Shown: piece by piece, positions 1 through 6,866 of the stretch
How positions within the stretch are numbered: the stretch's first letter is position 1
How the letters are laid out: every line of letters begins with the position of its first letter
Assembly (NCBI GenBank): GCA_023227825.1
Contig: JALOCJ010000019.1
Span: 1 to 8,341, forward strand
Length of the DNA: 8,341 nt
From: Candidatus Cloacimonas sp.
GTDB taxonomy: Bacteria; Cloacimonadota; Cloacimonadia; Cloacimonadales; Cloacimonadaceae
Reading direction: 5' to 3'
Notes under the pieces: model-generated
Seen by the model: only the letters and a program-made list of their open reading frames with translations
Databases searched by the model: none
What the model was told of the DNA's origin: nothing
Position numbers and translations under genes: made by a program

Positions 1-228
1 CCGTTATGAATACCTATATAAAAAAATGGTTGCCATCTCAAAAGTATATCGGGATATGCAACCATTATGAATACCTATATGGAAAACAAAGTAATTATTG
101 GTAGTCAAGATGTCAAGACCTATCGTCTGCAAACGGTTCAAGATTCGCTAAAATATGAAATTAAACCCTGCGCCAGAAATTATCAGACAACGATCGGCGA
201 AGGAAGAAAATCTAAGACCAATCAATAA

Positions 229-271
229 GTTCCGTAGGAACGACACATATTAACAACGGGTTTCAACCCGG
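229..271 (+). repeat. REP-like twin-hairpin unit L1
   Basis: The unit has two adjacent short palindromes: GTTCC-GTA-GGAAC, then about 15 bases, then CGGGTT-TC-AACCCG. It is followed by the long linker type (GATTAGATAATAACGAAC...). Such twin-hairpin units resemble REP elements mobilised by RAYT transposases, but none is encoded here. Confidence 0.85.
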
Positions 272-315
272 TGATTAGATAATAACGAACAAAACCTTTC
301 TCCCTTATATGAAAA

Positions 316-359
316 GTTCCGTAGGAACGACACATACTAACAACGGGTTTTGAACCCGG
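316..359 (+). repeat. REP-like twin-hairpin unit L2
   Basis: Same unit as at 229, with the second hairpin in the form CGGGTT-TTG-AACCCG. It is followed by the short linker type starting GCGAAAGAAGAAAGTCC. Confidence 0.85.
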
Positions 360-390
360 CGAAAGAAGAAAGTCCAAGACCAATCAATAA

Positions 391-433
391 GTTCCGTAGG
401 AACGATACATATTAACAACGGGTTTCAATCCGG
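391..433 (+). repeat. REP-like twin-hairpin unit L3
   Basis: The head carries GATACATATT, as in the right-hand unit at 8103, while what follows (GATTAGATTGCTGG) matches the sequence after the unit at 8190. This suggests that recombination between two units deleted one repeat here. The second hairpin has one mismatch (CAATCCGG). Confidence 0.85.
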
Positions 434-454
434 TGATTAGATTGCTGGAACGAA

Positions 455-566
455 GTTTTGACTTACAATTTTGCCACTGCCCACTCTGTAACCCCAACCC
501 TCAATCTCAAAACACTAACAACCGAGCTACAACTGGTCTCTAAACCTCAAAATTGTGAGTTAAAAC
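455..566. repeat. Imperfect inverted repeat, 19-base arms
   Basis: Arms 455-473 (GTTTTGACTTACAATTTTG) and 548-566 (CAAAATTGTGAGTTAAAAC) pair at 17 of 19 positions. The left arm lies inside the long direct repeat, so the structure spans the point where the right copy leaves the window. Confidence 0.7.
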
Positions 567-696
567 AAGAAACCCGCACACTGGCAACTGAGCTTCACCC
601 ACCACTCAAATTCCACAATCGTGAAAGATAGTATTTTTTCACATTTGCAGTGTGGGTTGGAATTATTTAGAAATAGCAACTTCGGGGCGAATTTTT

Positions 697-807
697 GTTT
701 TAACTCTAAACCGAGCTTCAGCTTTGACAGTATCGGACAATGAAATGTATTTCCTGTTGCCTCAAATTATAGTTGCAACCACAGAAGAATCGGTTTAGAG
801 TCAAAAC
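697..807. repeat. Imperfect inverted repeat near GTTTTAACTCTAAACCGA
   Basis: A GTTTTAACTCTAAACCGA arm near 698-715 pairs with TCGGTTTAGAGTCAAAAC near 790-807 with one mismatch. It shares the GTTTTRACT start with the inverted repeat at 455-566, which suggests a related small element. Confidence 0.7.
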
Positions 808-821
808 TTCACCAATTAACG

Positions 822-865
822 CCGGGTTCAAAACCCGTCGTTAGTATCTGTCGTTCCTACGGAAC
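822..865 (-). repeat. REP-like twin-hairpin unit in reverse orientation
   Basis: CGGGTT-CAA-AACCCG followed by GTTCC-TAC-GGAAC is the same unit on the minus strand, with the variant GACAGATACTAACGAC between the hairpins. It lies outside the long direct repeat, so it is an independent copy. Confidence 0.85.
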
Positions 866-1010
866 TTTCTTCCTGCTTCATTCTTTCTTTTCGCTGAGTT
901 CAAAATCCTGAACAAATCTTACCATCAGAATTGAATACCAATAAGACCATTCTTGTTATTCCTCCAATTTTGGTTAACAAATATATACAGCTGATTGGAA
1001 AGGATATTAA

Positions 1011-1037
1011 GGGGGGTACTTTTTACCTTTACCACCC
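1011..1037. terminator. Possible weak terminator hairpin downstream of the operon
   Basis: GGGGGGTA (1011-1018) and TACCACCC (1030-1037) pair over seven of eight positions with an 11-base loop. On the minus strand the hairpin is followed by TTAATATCC, not a real T-run, so intrinsic termination would be weak. It lies about 230 bases past the stop of the last gene. A similar G-rich hairpin occurs in inverted orientation at 7524-7541, so it may be a repeat rather than a terminator. Confidence 0.3.
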
Positions 1038-1056
1038 ATTTAATGAAAAAAAAGGA

Positions 1057-1207
1057 CTTGACTTGGATTAAAGATATGAAAATAATGCAATTGGTCGATT
1101 GGCTTTACATAGATTGTGAGTAACGAAGATAGCAATAATGCCCTCAAAGAAACATCAGAAACAATGAGTTGGAATTTACACCAACATATGGAATCAACTA
1201 GTCATAG
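1057..1207 (+). repeat. Diverged inverted copy of the operon promoter-leader, left arm
   Basis: This is the partner of 7067-7214 in opposite orientation, so the two leaders face each other across the operon. Homology begins at CTTGAC (1057-1062), includes the perfectly kept block GTTGGAATTTACACCAACAT (1168-1187), and fades after TCAACTA (1194-1200) near 1207. No copy of the small first gene follows it; instead the 3' end of the DndE-HerA gene begins 57 bases later on the other strand. It is either a remnant of a second operon copy or one end of a cassette. Confidence 0.85.
1058..1086 (+). promoter_or_regulatory. Candidate plus-strand promoter facing the operon's 3' end
   Basis: TTGACT (1058-1063), a 17-base spacer and AATAAT (1081-1086) preserve the geometry of the operon promoter. 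If active, it would start near 1093 and transcribe antisense to the end of the DndE-HerA gene. The activity is inferred from the match and its conservation only. Confidence 0.4.
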
Positions 1208-1263
1208 TGTTCTCTTTCTATGTTATCTCCGTATTTCTTCAAATTACGCATGATCAGAACTTC

Positions 1264-2790
1264 CTAATAACTCTTATAAAAAGCTTCAGCTGTGAATTTT
1301 ATGAACTCCTCAGTTTTATCAATGCCTTTGCATATTGCTTGGAATGGCTCAAGATGGGATATTTCTACCTGAAGGTCCTTAGCCGTTTTAGCACTGCATC
1401 CCAAGATATCTTGTATAGCTGCTGGTGACACACCCCTACTTTGGAATATATATGCAAATTCAAGCAAGCTTTGGAAATCAAAGAAATCCTGTTGATAATC
1501 ATCAGGAGACTGACTAGCAAAAAAGACTACGATACCTTTTGATCTACCTTCTCTAATAATCTTCTGCAGGAATATGTTCTTTTGCGATAGGTAATTATGA
1601 GCTTCGTCAATTACAAGTATTGTCCTTATTGTACGCCTGCCATTCTGGATCGGACTATCTGGTAATACTGACATTTCTTTATAGAGCCTTTCTATGATCA
1701 GATATACAACAAGTTCTTTTAATACAGGCATTTTGTGCAAGTCAACCAGTAATGTTCTGTTGGATAGTTTGTCTATGGGAGGTATTTCGTCACCATGACT
1801 CCAAAACAGATTAAAGTCGGATAAATCTCTAAGAACCTCAATAAGAGTATCATCTTTTTTATTGTCCATTTGATACGATAGAACAGCTAAATCGTAAACC
1901 TCATTGAAATCTGGGTACCTAATATCTTTATCAGATCTATTCTCATAAGCTAGTTTAATCACTTCTGATAAGATTCCTTTCTGGACTGCTCCTAGCTTTG
2001 AATTGATAGATGAAAAACTCTCAGCTTTTTCTCGGGCTGATAGGCTAATGCTCTGATCAGAATAATCTGGGAGAACAAATGGATTTACTGGTAACGCTTG
2101 ACCATCCTGGAGCATCCTATACACTTGTGTTTTAGAAAGCTCTATGAACTTCTCATTGTCTACAACATCTCCTTTGTAGTCGAAGTATATGAAGTTTGTC
2201 TGGAAACTTGATCCCCTGCGAATATCGGTTAGTAACTTCAACAGAAACTGAGTCTTACCAACGCCTGGTGATCCCATAATGGCTAGATGTGAGTTGGGGT
2301 GTATGGCATTGTTGTTTAACTCTATGATAAGGTCTTTTTTATTCAGTACCGTTTTACCCAGAAACAAATCAAACATTTGGCCGTAACACTCTTGCCGCCC
2401 ACCGAAATTAACTTCCTTTACCAAAACAGAAAGTAGGTTATCTATAGACTTACCATTCTGAAGGTATAGCTTTTCAATCAAGGTACTGCCATTATCTATG
2501 TGGTTTTTTATGATGGATTTACTTGAAAAGAACTCATCCTCAGTGATATCCATTCTCTGATAAACCAAGCGTATCAATGACTTTATCAATAATTCAAACT
2601 CACCGTAAAAGGAGGCTTCTCTCATAGATTCTCCAGAGGTATCAGAGCTTAAGTCAACTTCTTTGCCAGCTTTACATAATGAAAGTGCAAATGCTATTCT
2701 TGCCCAGGCATTCTTCTCCATCTTCGACTCGTATTTTAGTGCACTGAATATGCTGTCTGCTTGGTTCGATAAAAACAACCTATCTGCCAT
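1264..2790 (-). CDS. DndE-HerA fusion: DndE-like domain plus HerA/FtsK-type ATPase
   Basis: A 508-residue protein with two parts. Residues 1-115 resemble DndE, the small DNA-binding protein of phosphorothioation loci. The visible points are the opening RLFLSNQADSIFSAL, the helix WARIAFALSL (29-38), the FYGEFELL segment (61-68) and the closing F...IKNHIDNGSTLIEKL (87-108). Residues 130-508 are a HerA-type P-loop ATPase: Walker A GSPGVGKT (173-180), FDYKGD (203-208), Walker B ILVIDEAH (391-398), an EGRSKG arginine-finger-like motif (414-419) and FASQSP (424-429). HerA relatives are hexameric DNA translocases, so DNA pumping is likely. The start is supported by GGGAGGA at 2801-2795, which lies inside the last codons of the upstream dndD gene; the two are joined as TAAATG, giving tight coupling. 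It is the last gene of the operon. Domain assignments are confident; the cellular role is inferred. Confidence 0.9.
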   Translation of the reverse strand: MADRLFLSNQADSIFSALKYESKMEKNAWARIAFALSLCKAGKEVDLSSDTSGESMREASFYGEFELLIKSLIRLVYQRMDITEDEFFSSKSIIKNHIDNGSTLIEKLYLQNGKSIDNLLSVLVKEVNFGGRQECYGQMFDLFLGKTVLNKKDLIIELNNNAIHPNSHLAIMGSPGVGKTQFLLKLLTDIRRGSSFQTNFIYFDYKGDVVDNEKFIELSKTQVYRMLQDGQALPVNPFVLPDYSDQSISLSAREKAESFSSINSKLGAVQKGILSEVIKLAYENRSDKDIRYPDFNEVYDLAVLSYQMDNKKDDTLIEVLRDLSDFNLFWSHGDEIPPIDKLSNRTLLVDLHKMPVLKELVVYLIIERLYKEMSVLPDSPIQNGRRTIRTILVIDEAHNYLSQKNIFLQKIIREGRSKGIVVFFASQSPDDYQQDFFDFQSLLEFAYIFQSRGVSPAAIQDILGCSAKTAKDLQVEISHLEPFQAICKGIDKTEEFIKFTAEAFYKSY

Positions 2791-4782
2791 TTATTCCTCC
2801 CAAAAATAACCTTCAGAAAACACAGTAATCTCTTGTTTTTTATCGTGTTCGAGTTTCGCGGCACTTGATAGATAAGGCTTCAAAATCGAGTAGTATGTCT
2901 GATCTATCTCAGTGTCTGTTGATAATATCACAACTTGTTCTCCAGCATTCGGGAAGTAGTTCTTAACTATGTTTTCTCTATGGCTGCTATCTAGTCTAGA
3001 AAGTGGAGTATCAATGATAATTGGTAATTTTATTTGGCTTGTCTGTGCTAAGCCCCATAACAATGAGATAGCAAAGACTTCTTTTTCCCCAGCGGATAGG
3101 CTGGATTTCCTAATCTCATGACCGTTTTTATCAGTAATCTTGATTTCGTAGGTTTCGTCGTTTATGGTCAGGTCTTTTATCTGGTCACTACGGCTTGATA
3201 ACCGTTTATACATTTCAAAGGTCTTTTCTTTAAGCATCGCTACCTTATTCTTGCGCAATATGATGATGTACTTGCTTAGCAATTCCATAATTGTATCACA
3301 TTCAGTAATGAAATCAGCTCTTTCCTTGGATTGGCTGTAACTATCATATAGTTTATCCAGCTCGGACTCCATATCTTTGATCCTTTTTTCTATAAGGCTA
3401 ATCTCATCTTCAACCTTATGTAGCTGCTCTTTTAACCGACCAATTTGAGTTGAACATCCTTCAATGTCTTGTTGAAGTTCATCAAATAGCTCTTTTTCTG
3501 ATTCAGAAGCAGACCCAGATGTTATACTGACATCTAGTTGCTTAATGATCTGTTCTATCTCCCTTTTCTCTTCAATCTTGGGGGGTATCATAAAGACTTC
3601 ACTCTTTTCTAACGATTCGAGTTGATTCAGTAAACGTGATGAGTCTCGTTCAGTTAGATTCAATGTCTTAGCGATTGAACTACCTGAAAGACCCTTCCGA
3701 AGCAACTCATAAATTCTATTTACCAATTCTTCTTGTTTTGCTTCATTAAGAACTTCGCTGTAAATTGGTTCTGGTTCGTTTATTGCAACGATTATCTTTT
3801 GGGCTATCTCGCGGGCATTCTCTATTATGACATCATTTTTCAGAGATTCTCTTTCTTTAATAAGTTGGTCTTTCAAGTTCTCGAACAAACAACCTGCAAT
3901 ACTCATCGGTAGGTATTCTTCACACAATCTCTTGATTTCGGATTCTAACTGATTTCTTTGAACTACTAGTTGAGCCCTTCTTGCTTCATTTTTTCTGATA
4001 ATTTCCTTTGTTTCGGGTTCTTTATGAAAAATGGTCTGAAATCTATCGCGGGCTTCATCAAGTTTCTTTTGGAAATCCGATAAATCGCTTGTCAATTCAT
4101 CCCTATCTTTTACCATTTTTTCCAGATTCTTCTGTTCTTTTTTAATCCCAACCGTCTTGTATTCTATGTCTGTATCTGTAACTTCAATGAAATTCTGCTT
4201 AGCCCGGTTTTTAACATAGGCTATATCCTTACTTAATATGTTTATATATTCAATTCCAAGAGCAGCTTCCAAGGATGCTTTGAGCCTTACCTCAGAATGA
4301 TCATCTGAAGCTATTTCTTGAATCTTTTCTCCATCAAAAAAGAAAAACTGAGTTATGCTCTGAGGAATTGTAGCTTTTAAATAGTCATTCCAGATATCAT
4401 TACTTTGTACCGACACGCGCTTTCCGTCTTGGATAACGACTAATTTTTCAACTAAATCTTTAGGCCTCGGATCATCAATAACACCTGCTGTCCAACTACG
4501 TTTCACTATTAACTCAGAGCCATCATCAGCATCCATAGTTAACTCAAAGGCAACATAGGTATTCTGCTTTGCTTTTTCTTTTCTATTGATTGATCGGAAT
4601 ATCTCTTCGCTTTTACACCCATACAAGCAGTATGTGATGGCTTCCATAATTGATGATTTGCCAGCTCCATTCATTCCTCCAATAAGAAATATTGCATTAT
4701 GCCCATCTCCTAGTGGGAAATTGATATCCGTTTTGAACTGAAAGCTCTTATAATTTTCAATACTAATTTTTTTTATCTGCAT
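2791..4782 (-). CDS. dndD: DndD-type SMC/Rad50-like ATPase
   Basis: A 663-residue ABC-type ATPase of the SMC/Rad50 kind, matching DndD in length and layout. The N-terminal lobe opens with IKKISIENYKSF and carries Walker A GGMNGAGKSS (35-44) and the family-typical FFFFDGEKI (146-154). Residues of about 205-290 and 425-520 are rich in charged heptads and should form the two arms of a coiled coil. Between them lies a hinge with an HTH-like stretch (about 361-390, GLSGSSIAKTLNLTERDSSR) and no CxxC zinc hook. The C-terminal lobe has the signature SLSAGEKEVF (561-570), Walker B LPIIIDTPLSRLD (586-598) and a switch region VILSTDTEID (618-627). In phosphorothioation systems DndD hydrolyses ATP and is thought to act on DNA structure. 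Here no dndC is beside it, so its partner is probably the DndE-HerA protein encoded directly downstream. GAGGAAG at 4795-4789, six bases upstream, supports the start. Confidence 0.9.
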   Translation of the reverse strand: MQIKKISIENYKSFQFKTDINFPLGDGHNAIFLIGGMNGAGKSSIMEAITYCLYGCKSEEIFRSINRKEKAKQNTYVAFELTMDADDGSELIVKRSWTAGVIDDPRPKDLVEKLVVIQDGKRVSVQSNDIWNDYLKATIPQSITQFFFFDGEKIQEIASDDHSEVRLKASLEAALGIEYINILSKDIAYVKNRAKQNFIEVTDTDIEYKTVGIKKEQKNLEKMVKDRDELTSDLSDFQKKLDEARDRFQTIFHKEPETKEIIRKNEARRAQLVVQRNQLESEIKRLCEEYLPMSIAGCLFENLKDQLIKERESLKNDVIIENAREIAQKIIVAINEPEPIYSEVLNEAKQEELVNRIYELLRKGLSGSSIAKTLNLTERDSSRLLNQLESLEKSEVFMIPPKIEEKREIEQIIKQLDVSITSGSASESEKELFDELQQDIEGCSTQIGRLKEQLHKVEDEISLIEKRIKDMESELDKLYDSYSQSKERADFITECDTIMELLSKYIIILRKNKVAMLKEKTFEMYKRLSSRSDQIKDLTINDETYEIKITDKNGHEIRKSSLSAGEKEVFAISLLWGLAQTSQIKLPIIIDTPLSRLDSSHRENIVKNYFPNAGEQVVILSTDTEIDQTYYSILKPYLSSAAKLEHDKKQEITVFSEGYFWEE

Positions 4783-4844
4783 AACACACTTCCTCAGTTA
4801 TTATTGATTAATACTTGGCTTCTAACAAAAATCCAGCTAATAAG

Positions 4845-5567
4845 TTATTTTTTAACAATTTCAAATCTCAGCTGAGTAGAATTAGCATATCCTGCTATTC
4901 TCATGCTTTCCCGGCAGTGTTTCACAATTTCATTTGCAGACAGGTTGCCTTCAGTGAAATAATTATCTATTAATGCTATAGGGTTTCTATAGGTGTTCTT
5001 ATCCCTAGAGAACATCAGCACTCCTGCTAATTTTATGCTAGAGTTTTCCTTTATAAGCCGATTATAAACATGTACTTTAGCATCTCTCCAGTTTCTTGTT
5101 TCAAACCATTCATCTATAACGAAAACTCTAAATATCTTACAAAAACTAAAATCTCTGACTTCATCCGAGTTCACAATAACTCTATCATTTGATTCTGCCT
5201 CATCATGTGAGAGATGTCTATTGCTCATTGGGCGACGATTAGCTTCACAACCTCGAGCCCTAGATGTAATAACATCATGAAGCCTAAGAACAAAAGTATT
5301 TAATTTGTTGTAAATGCTTACTGCTTGGTCCTGATAACCTTTATTACTGCTTACTAGGCTTAGTAGCCTACTTTTTTCATCTAAAAGGACAGCGGGTATT
5401 GGGGTCCCTGAGGACTCTAGTCTTTCTATGGCTTTTGAGATTTCTCGTAGTTGAACTTCCGATTCTAAGTCAATTGGATTACTCTGTACCTGTTCAACAA
5501 GTTCATCAACATAAGTACTTAATTGCTCTATTAATTGCTCCAATTCAGAAAAAACGATATCTGTCAT
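4845..5567 (-). CDS. Paralogue 3 of the trio: shared helical N-terminal domain with a divergent C-terminal domain
   Basis: A 240-residue protein of no family I can name. Residues 1-100 match the N-terminal part of the two preceding genes: a variable helix, then QLREISKAIERLE (39-51), the PxxLLxxKxxLLS segment (58-70) and YNKLN (86-90). After a polar linker (about 104-135) the C-terminal part differs from its sisters. It has no winged helix; instead it has FRVFVIDEWFETRNWRDA (146-163) followed by YNRLI, then a segment ending RIAGYANSTQLRFEIVKK. The pattern of strand, W-x-D and helix resembles small domains in restriction-related proteins, but this is a weak impression. The start has AAGGA eight bases upstream and lies four bases after the preceding stop. 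It is followed by the largest gap of the operon (62 bases), which has no clear promoter or terminator. Confidence 0.85.
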   Translation of the reverse strand: MTDIVFSELEQLIEQLSTYVDELVEQVQSNPIDLESEVQLREISKAIERLESSGTPIPAVLLDEKSRLLSLVSSNKGYQDQAVSIYNKLNTFVLRLHDVITSRARGCEANRRPMSNRHLSHDEAESNDRVIVNSDEVRDFSFCKIFRVFVIDEWFETRNWRDAKVHVYNRLIKENSSIKLAGVLMFSRDKNTYRNPIALIDNYFTEGNLSANEIVKHCRESMRIAGYANSTQLRFEIVKK

Positions 5568-5571
5568 TGCA

Positions 5572-6207
5572 TTAGTCCTTTTTCATGTAGCTATCATCAA
5601 GTTCCCAGATTCCTGTTTGTCTCTTGGGTTTGATTACTCCAGCTATTCGCATATCAGTGAGTTCCCAGCAAACCCTATTTTGCCAAACATAGCATTTCCA
5701 ATCGTCACGCCACTCAAGGTCACCGGGAAGAAACTTATCTTTCAATTGCTCGCCAACATGATCTATAATTGAGTTTCTATCAGCAGATCCATTGTACTCC
5801 CTTAGTGCATTGATTATACACTCTCGAAGAATCTGGTGTTTAGTCATTGGTAGTTTTGATCTTCGTAATTTCGCCCTATCACCTTTATTGCTTATCTTCA
5901 AAATGATCGTTATATTCTCTAAAAGCACGTTTAATCTATTATATACTTCATTTACTAACTCAACAGAAATGGATGGCTGGACAATCAAGGATAAGAGATT
6001 CAATTTCTCCGTTAAAAGACTTTCTGGTACTGGGATTTTCAACTTTTCAAGTCGTTCTATGGTTTTAGTAATCTCTCTCAATTGAGTGTTTACGGTGTTA
6101 TCTACTTGGTTATCAGTTGTTTCGGATAAAACTGACTGAATATAACTCTCAAGCACATCTAGGGCACCCGAAACATCTTCAGCAGTATATTTGCAGTTGC
6201 TGTTCAT
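5572..6207 (-). CDS. Paralogue 2 of the trio: helical N-terminal domain with Mrr_N-like winged helix
   Basis: A 211-residue protein. Residues 1-105 hold the shared trio domain, with QLREITKTIERLE (42-54), PESLLTEKLNLLSL (61-74) and YNRLNVLL (89-96). A basic linker (GDRAKLRRSK, 109-118) leads to residues 124-203, which look like the Mrr_N type of winged-helix domain: ILRECIINALREYNGSADRNSI, then WQNRVCWELTDMRIAGVI and TGIWELDD at the end. That domain usually binds DNA in restriction and defence proteins. The frame is open to 6252, but I take the start at 6207: it has GGAGGAG five bases upstream, forms an ATGA overlap with the preceding stop, and gives an N-terminus of the same length as the sisters. 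The role is inferred to be DNA binding or a subunit of the DndD/HerA complex. Confidence 0.85.
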   Translation of the reverse strand: MNSNCKYTAEDVSGALDVLESYIQSVLSETTDNQVDNTVNTQLREITKTIERLEKLKIPVPESLLTEKLNLLSLIVQPSISVELVNEVYNRLNVLLENITIILKISNKGDRAKLRRSKLPMTKHQILRECIINALREYNGSADRNSIIDHVGEQLKDKFLPGDLEWRDDWKCYVWQNRVCWELTDMRIAGVIKPKRQTGIWELDDSYMKKD

Positions 6208-6866
6208 TTGAGCTCCTCCATTAGTTTCTGGTAGTTTTCTGATAACTCCCAAATCCCTCTAGGGGAATCGTTTTTTAAAATACCTACTTGAGCCATGTAA
6301 AGTCTTGCCCAATCAACCCGATGGTTCCATGTAACTAGTCCAGAGCTATCTATTTTGTAATCTTCAGAGTTTAAAACACCTTTAAGAACATCTTCAAGCC
6401 TCTTGTGAATTTCTCGTTTATGCCCCGAGTTTCCCATTTCTTCCATTACTTGAACGATAGCTTTGATTAGAGTATTATTAGAGGTTAATCTACCCCTTCT
6501 AATTGGAGAACCATCATCTGATGTGAGTTTTCTTCTTTTGGGTTTTAGGGTTCCATTCTGTTTATACCTATTACACAGGTCGGTTAGCCCATTGATTAGT
6601 ATATTATAATTGGACTGAGCTTGATTGCTATCATTGGATGTTGCCAATAGAGAGGACTTCAAATTGAGTAACTCATCAGGTACTGAAACGCCTGTGTTTT
6701 CTAACCGATCGATGGTCTTAGATATCTCTACAAGCTGCTTTTTAGATTCAGTGATACTCAAGTTATTGTTAATTTCATAATAACTCTTTAGGATTTCTTC
6801 AATAATGCCAAGCAGGGCATCAGGTTTATTGGTTAAATACTCAATAATATTATTCCTTTCCATCAT
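6204..6866 (-). CDS. Paralogue 1 of the trio: helical N-terminal domain with Mrr_N-like winged helix
   Basis: A 220-residue protein. The shared domain shows QLVEISKTIDRLE (44-56), PDELLNLKSSLLA (63-75) and YNILINGL (87-94). A very basic linker (KPKRRK at 108-113 and RRGR at 123-126) precedes a winged-helix-like domain (131-211) with LIKAIVQVMEEMG, HKREIHKRLEDVL, HRVDWARLYMAQVGIL and RGIWELSE, which fits the Mrr_N pattern. The frame is open to 6938, but that upstream start has no convincing ribosome site and would overlap the small gene by 89 bases. The ATG at 6866 has AAAGGA eight bases upstream, overlaps by 17 bases, and makes the N-terminus match its sisters; the adjacent ATG at 6863 is possible. 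Likely DNA-binding by domain; the role in the system is inferred. Confidence 0.83.
   Translation of the reverse strand: MMERNNIIEYLTNKPDALLGIIEEILKSYYEINNNLSITESKKQLVEISKTIDRLENTGVSVPDELLNLKSSLLATSNDSNQAQSNYNILINGLTDLCNRYKQNGTLKPKRRKLTSDDGSPIRRGRLTSNNTLIKAIVQVMEEMGNSGHKREIHKRLEDVLKGVLNSEDYKIDSSGLVTWNHRVDWARLYMAQVGILKNDSPRGIWELSENYQKLMEELK

Larger units (their letters stand above)
1..542 (+). repeat. Long direct repeat, left copy (runs off the window)
   Basis: This matches 7638-8341 in the same orientation. The first ~185 bases differ at two positions, and the last 108 bases (435-542 against 8234-8341) are identical. The copy begins at the window edge, so it probably extends further left. It holds a 9-bp inverted repeat (25-33 with 58-66), a repeated TTATGAATACCTATAT motif, and three REP-like units. 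It is 162 bases shorter than the right copy because it lacks one pair of REP-like units. I see no convincing gene in it. Confidence 0.95.
543..1056. other. Non-coding region between the long repeat and the leader copy
   Basis: No reading frame with a plausible start and ribosome site is seen on either strand. The stretch holds parts of two imperfect inverted repeats, the reverse REP-like unit at 822-865 and the G-rich hairpin at 1011-1037. It looks like accumulated repeat or small-element DNA. Confidence 0.6.

Noticed and set aside
67..228. 53-codon frame in the left direct repeat (MNTYMENKVII...)
   Set aside because: The equivalent frame in the right copy stops early at a TGA near 7806, and there is no ribosome site, so coding is not supported.
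229..433. CRISPR-like array of regularly spaced repeats
   Set aside because: The linkers are only two alternating sequences that are themselves repeated, the units are twin palindromes, and no cas gene is present.
1207..1428. 73-codon plus-strand frame with a GTG start
   Set aside because: It is antisense to the DndE-HerA gene, has no ribosome site, and shows no homology to the small first gene of the operon.
1264..2790. Conjugation or cell-division FtsK/VirD4 ATPase
   Set aside because: The N-terminus is DndE-like and soluble with no membrane segments, and the neighbours are not conjugation genes.
2791..4782. RecF, RecN or SbcC repair protein
   Set aside because: FFFFDGEK after the first ATPase block, the 663-residue length and the adjoining DndE domain fit DndD better; SbcC would be much longer and carry a CxxC hook.
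5792..6085. 97-codon plus-strand frame
   Set aside because: It lies wholly opposite paralogue 2, which has a strong ribosome site and sisters in the same operon.
6208..6252. Upstream start for paralogue 2 at 6252
   Set aside because: The start at 6207 has GGAGGAG and an ATGA overlap; the added 15 residues only reflect the open frame inside the previous gene.
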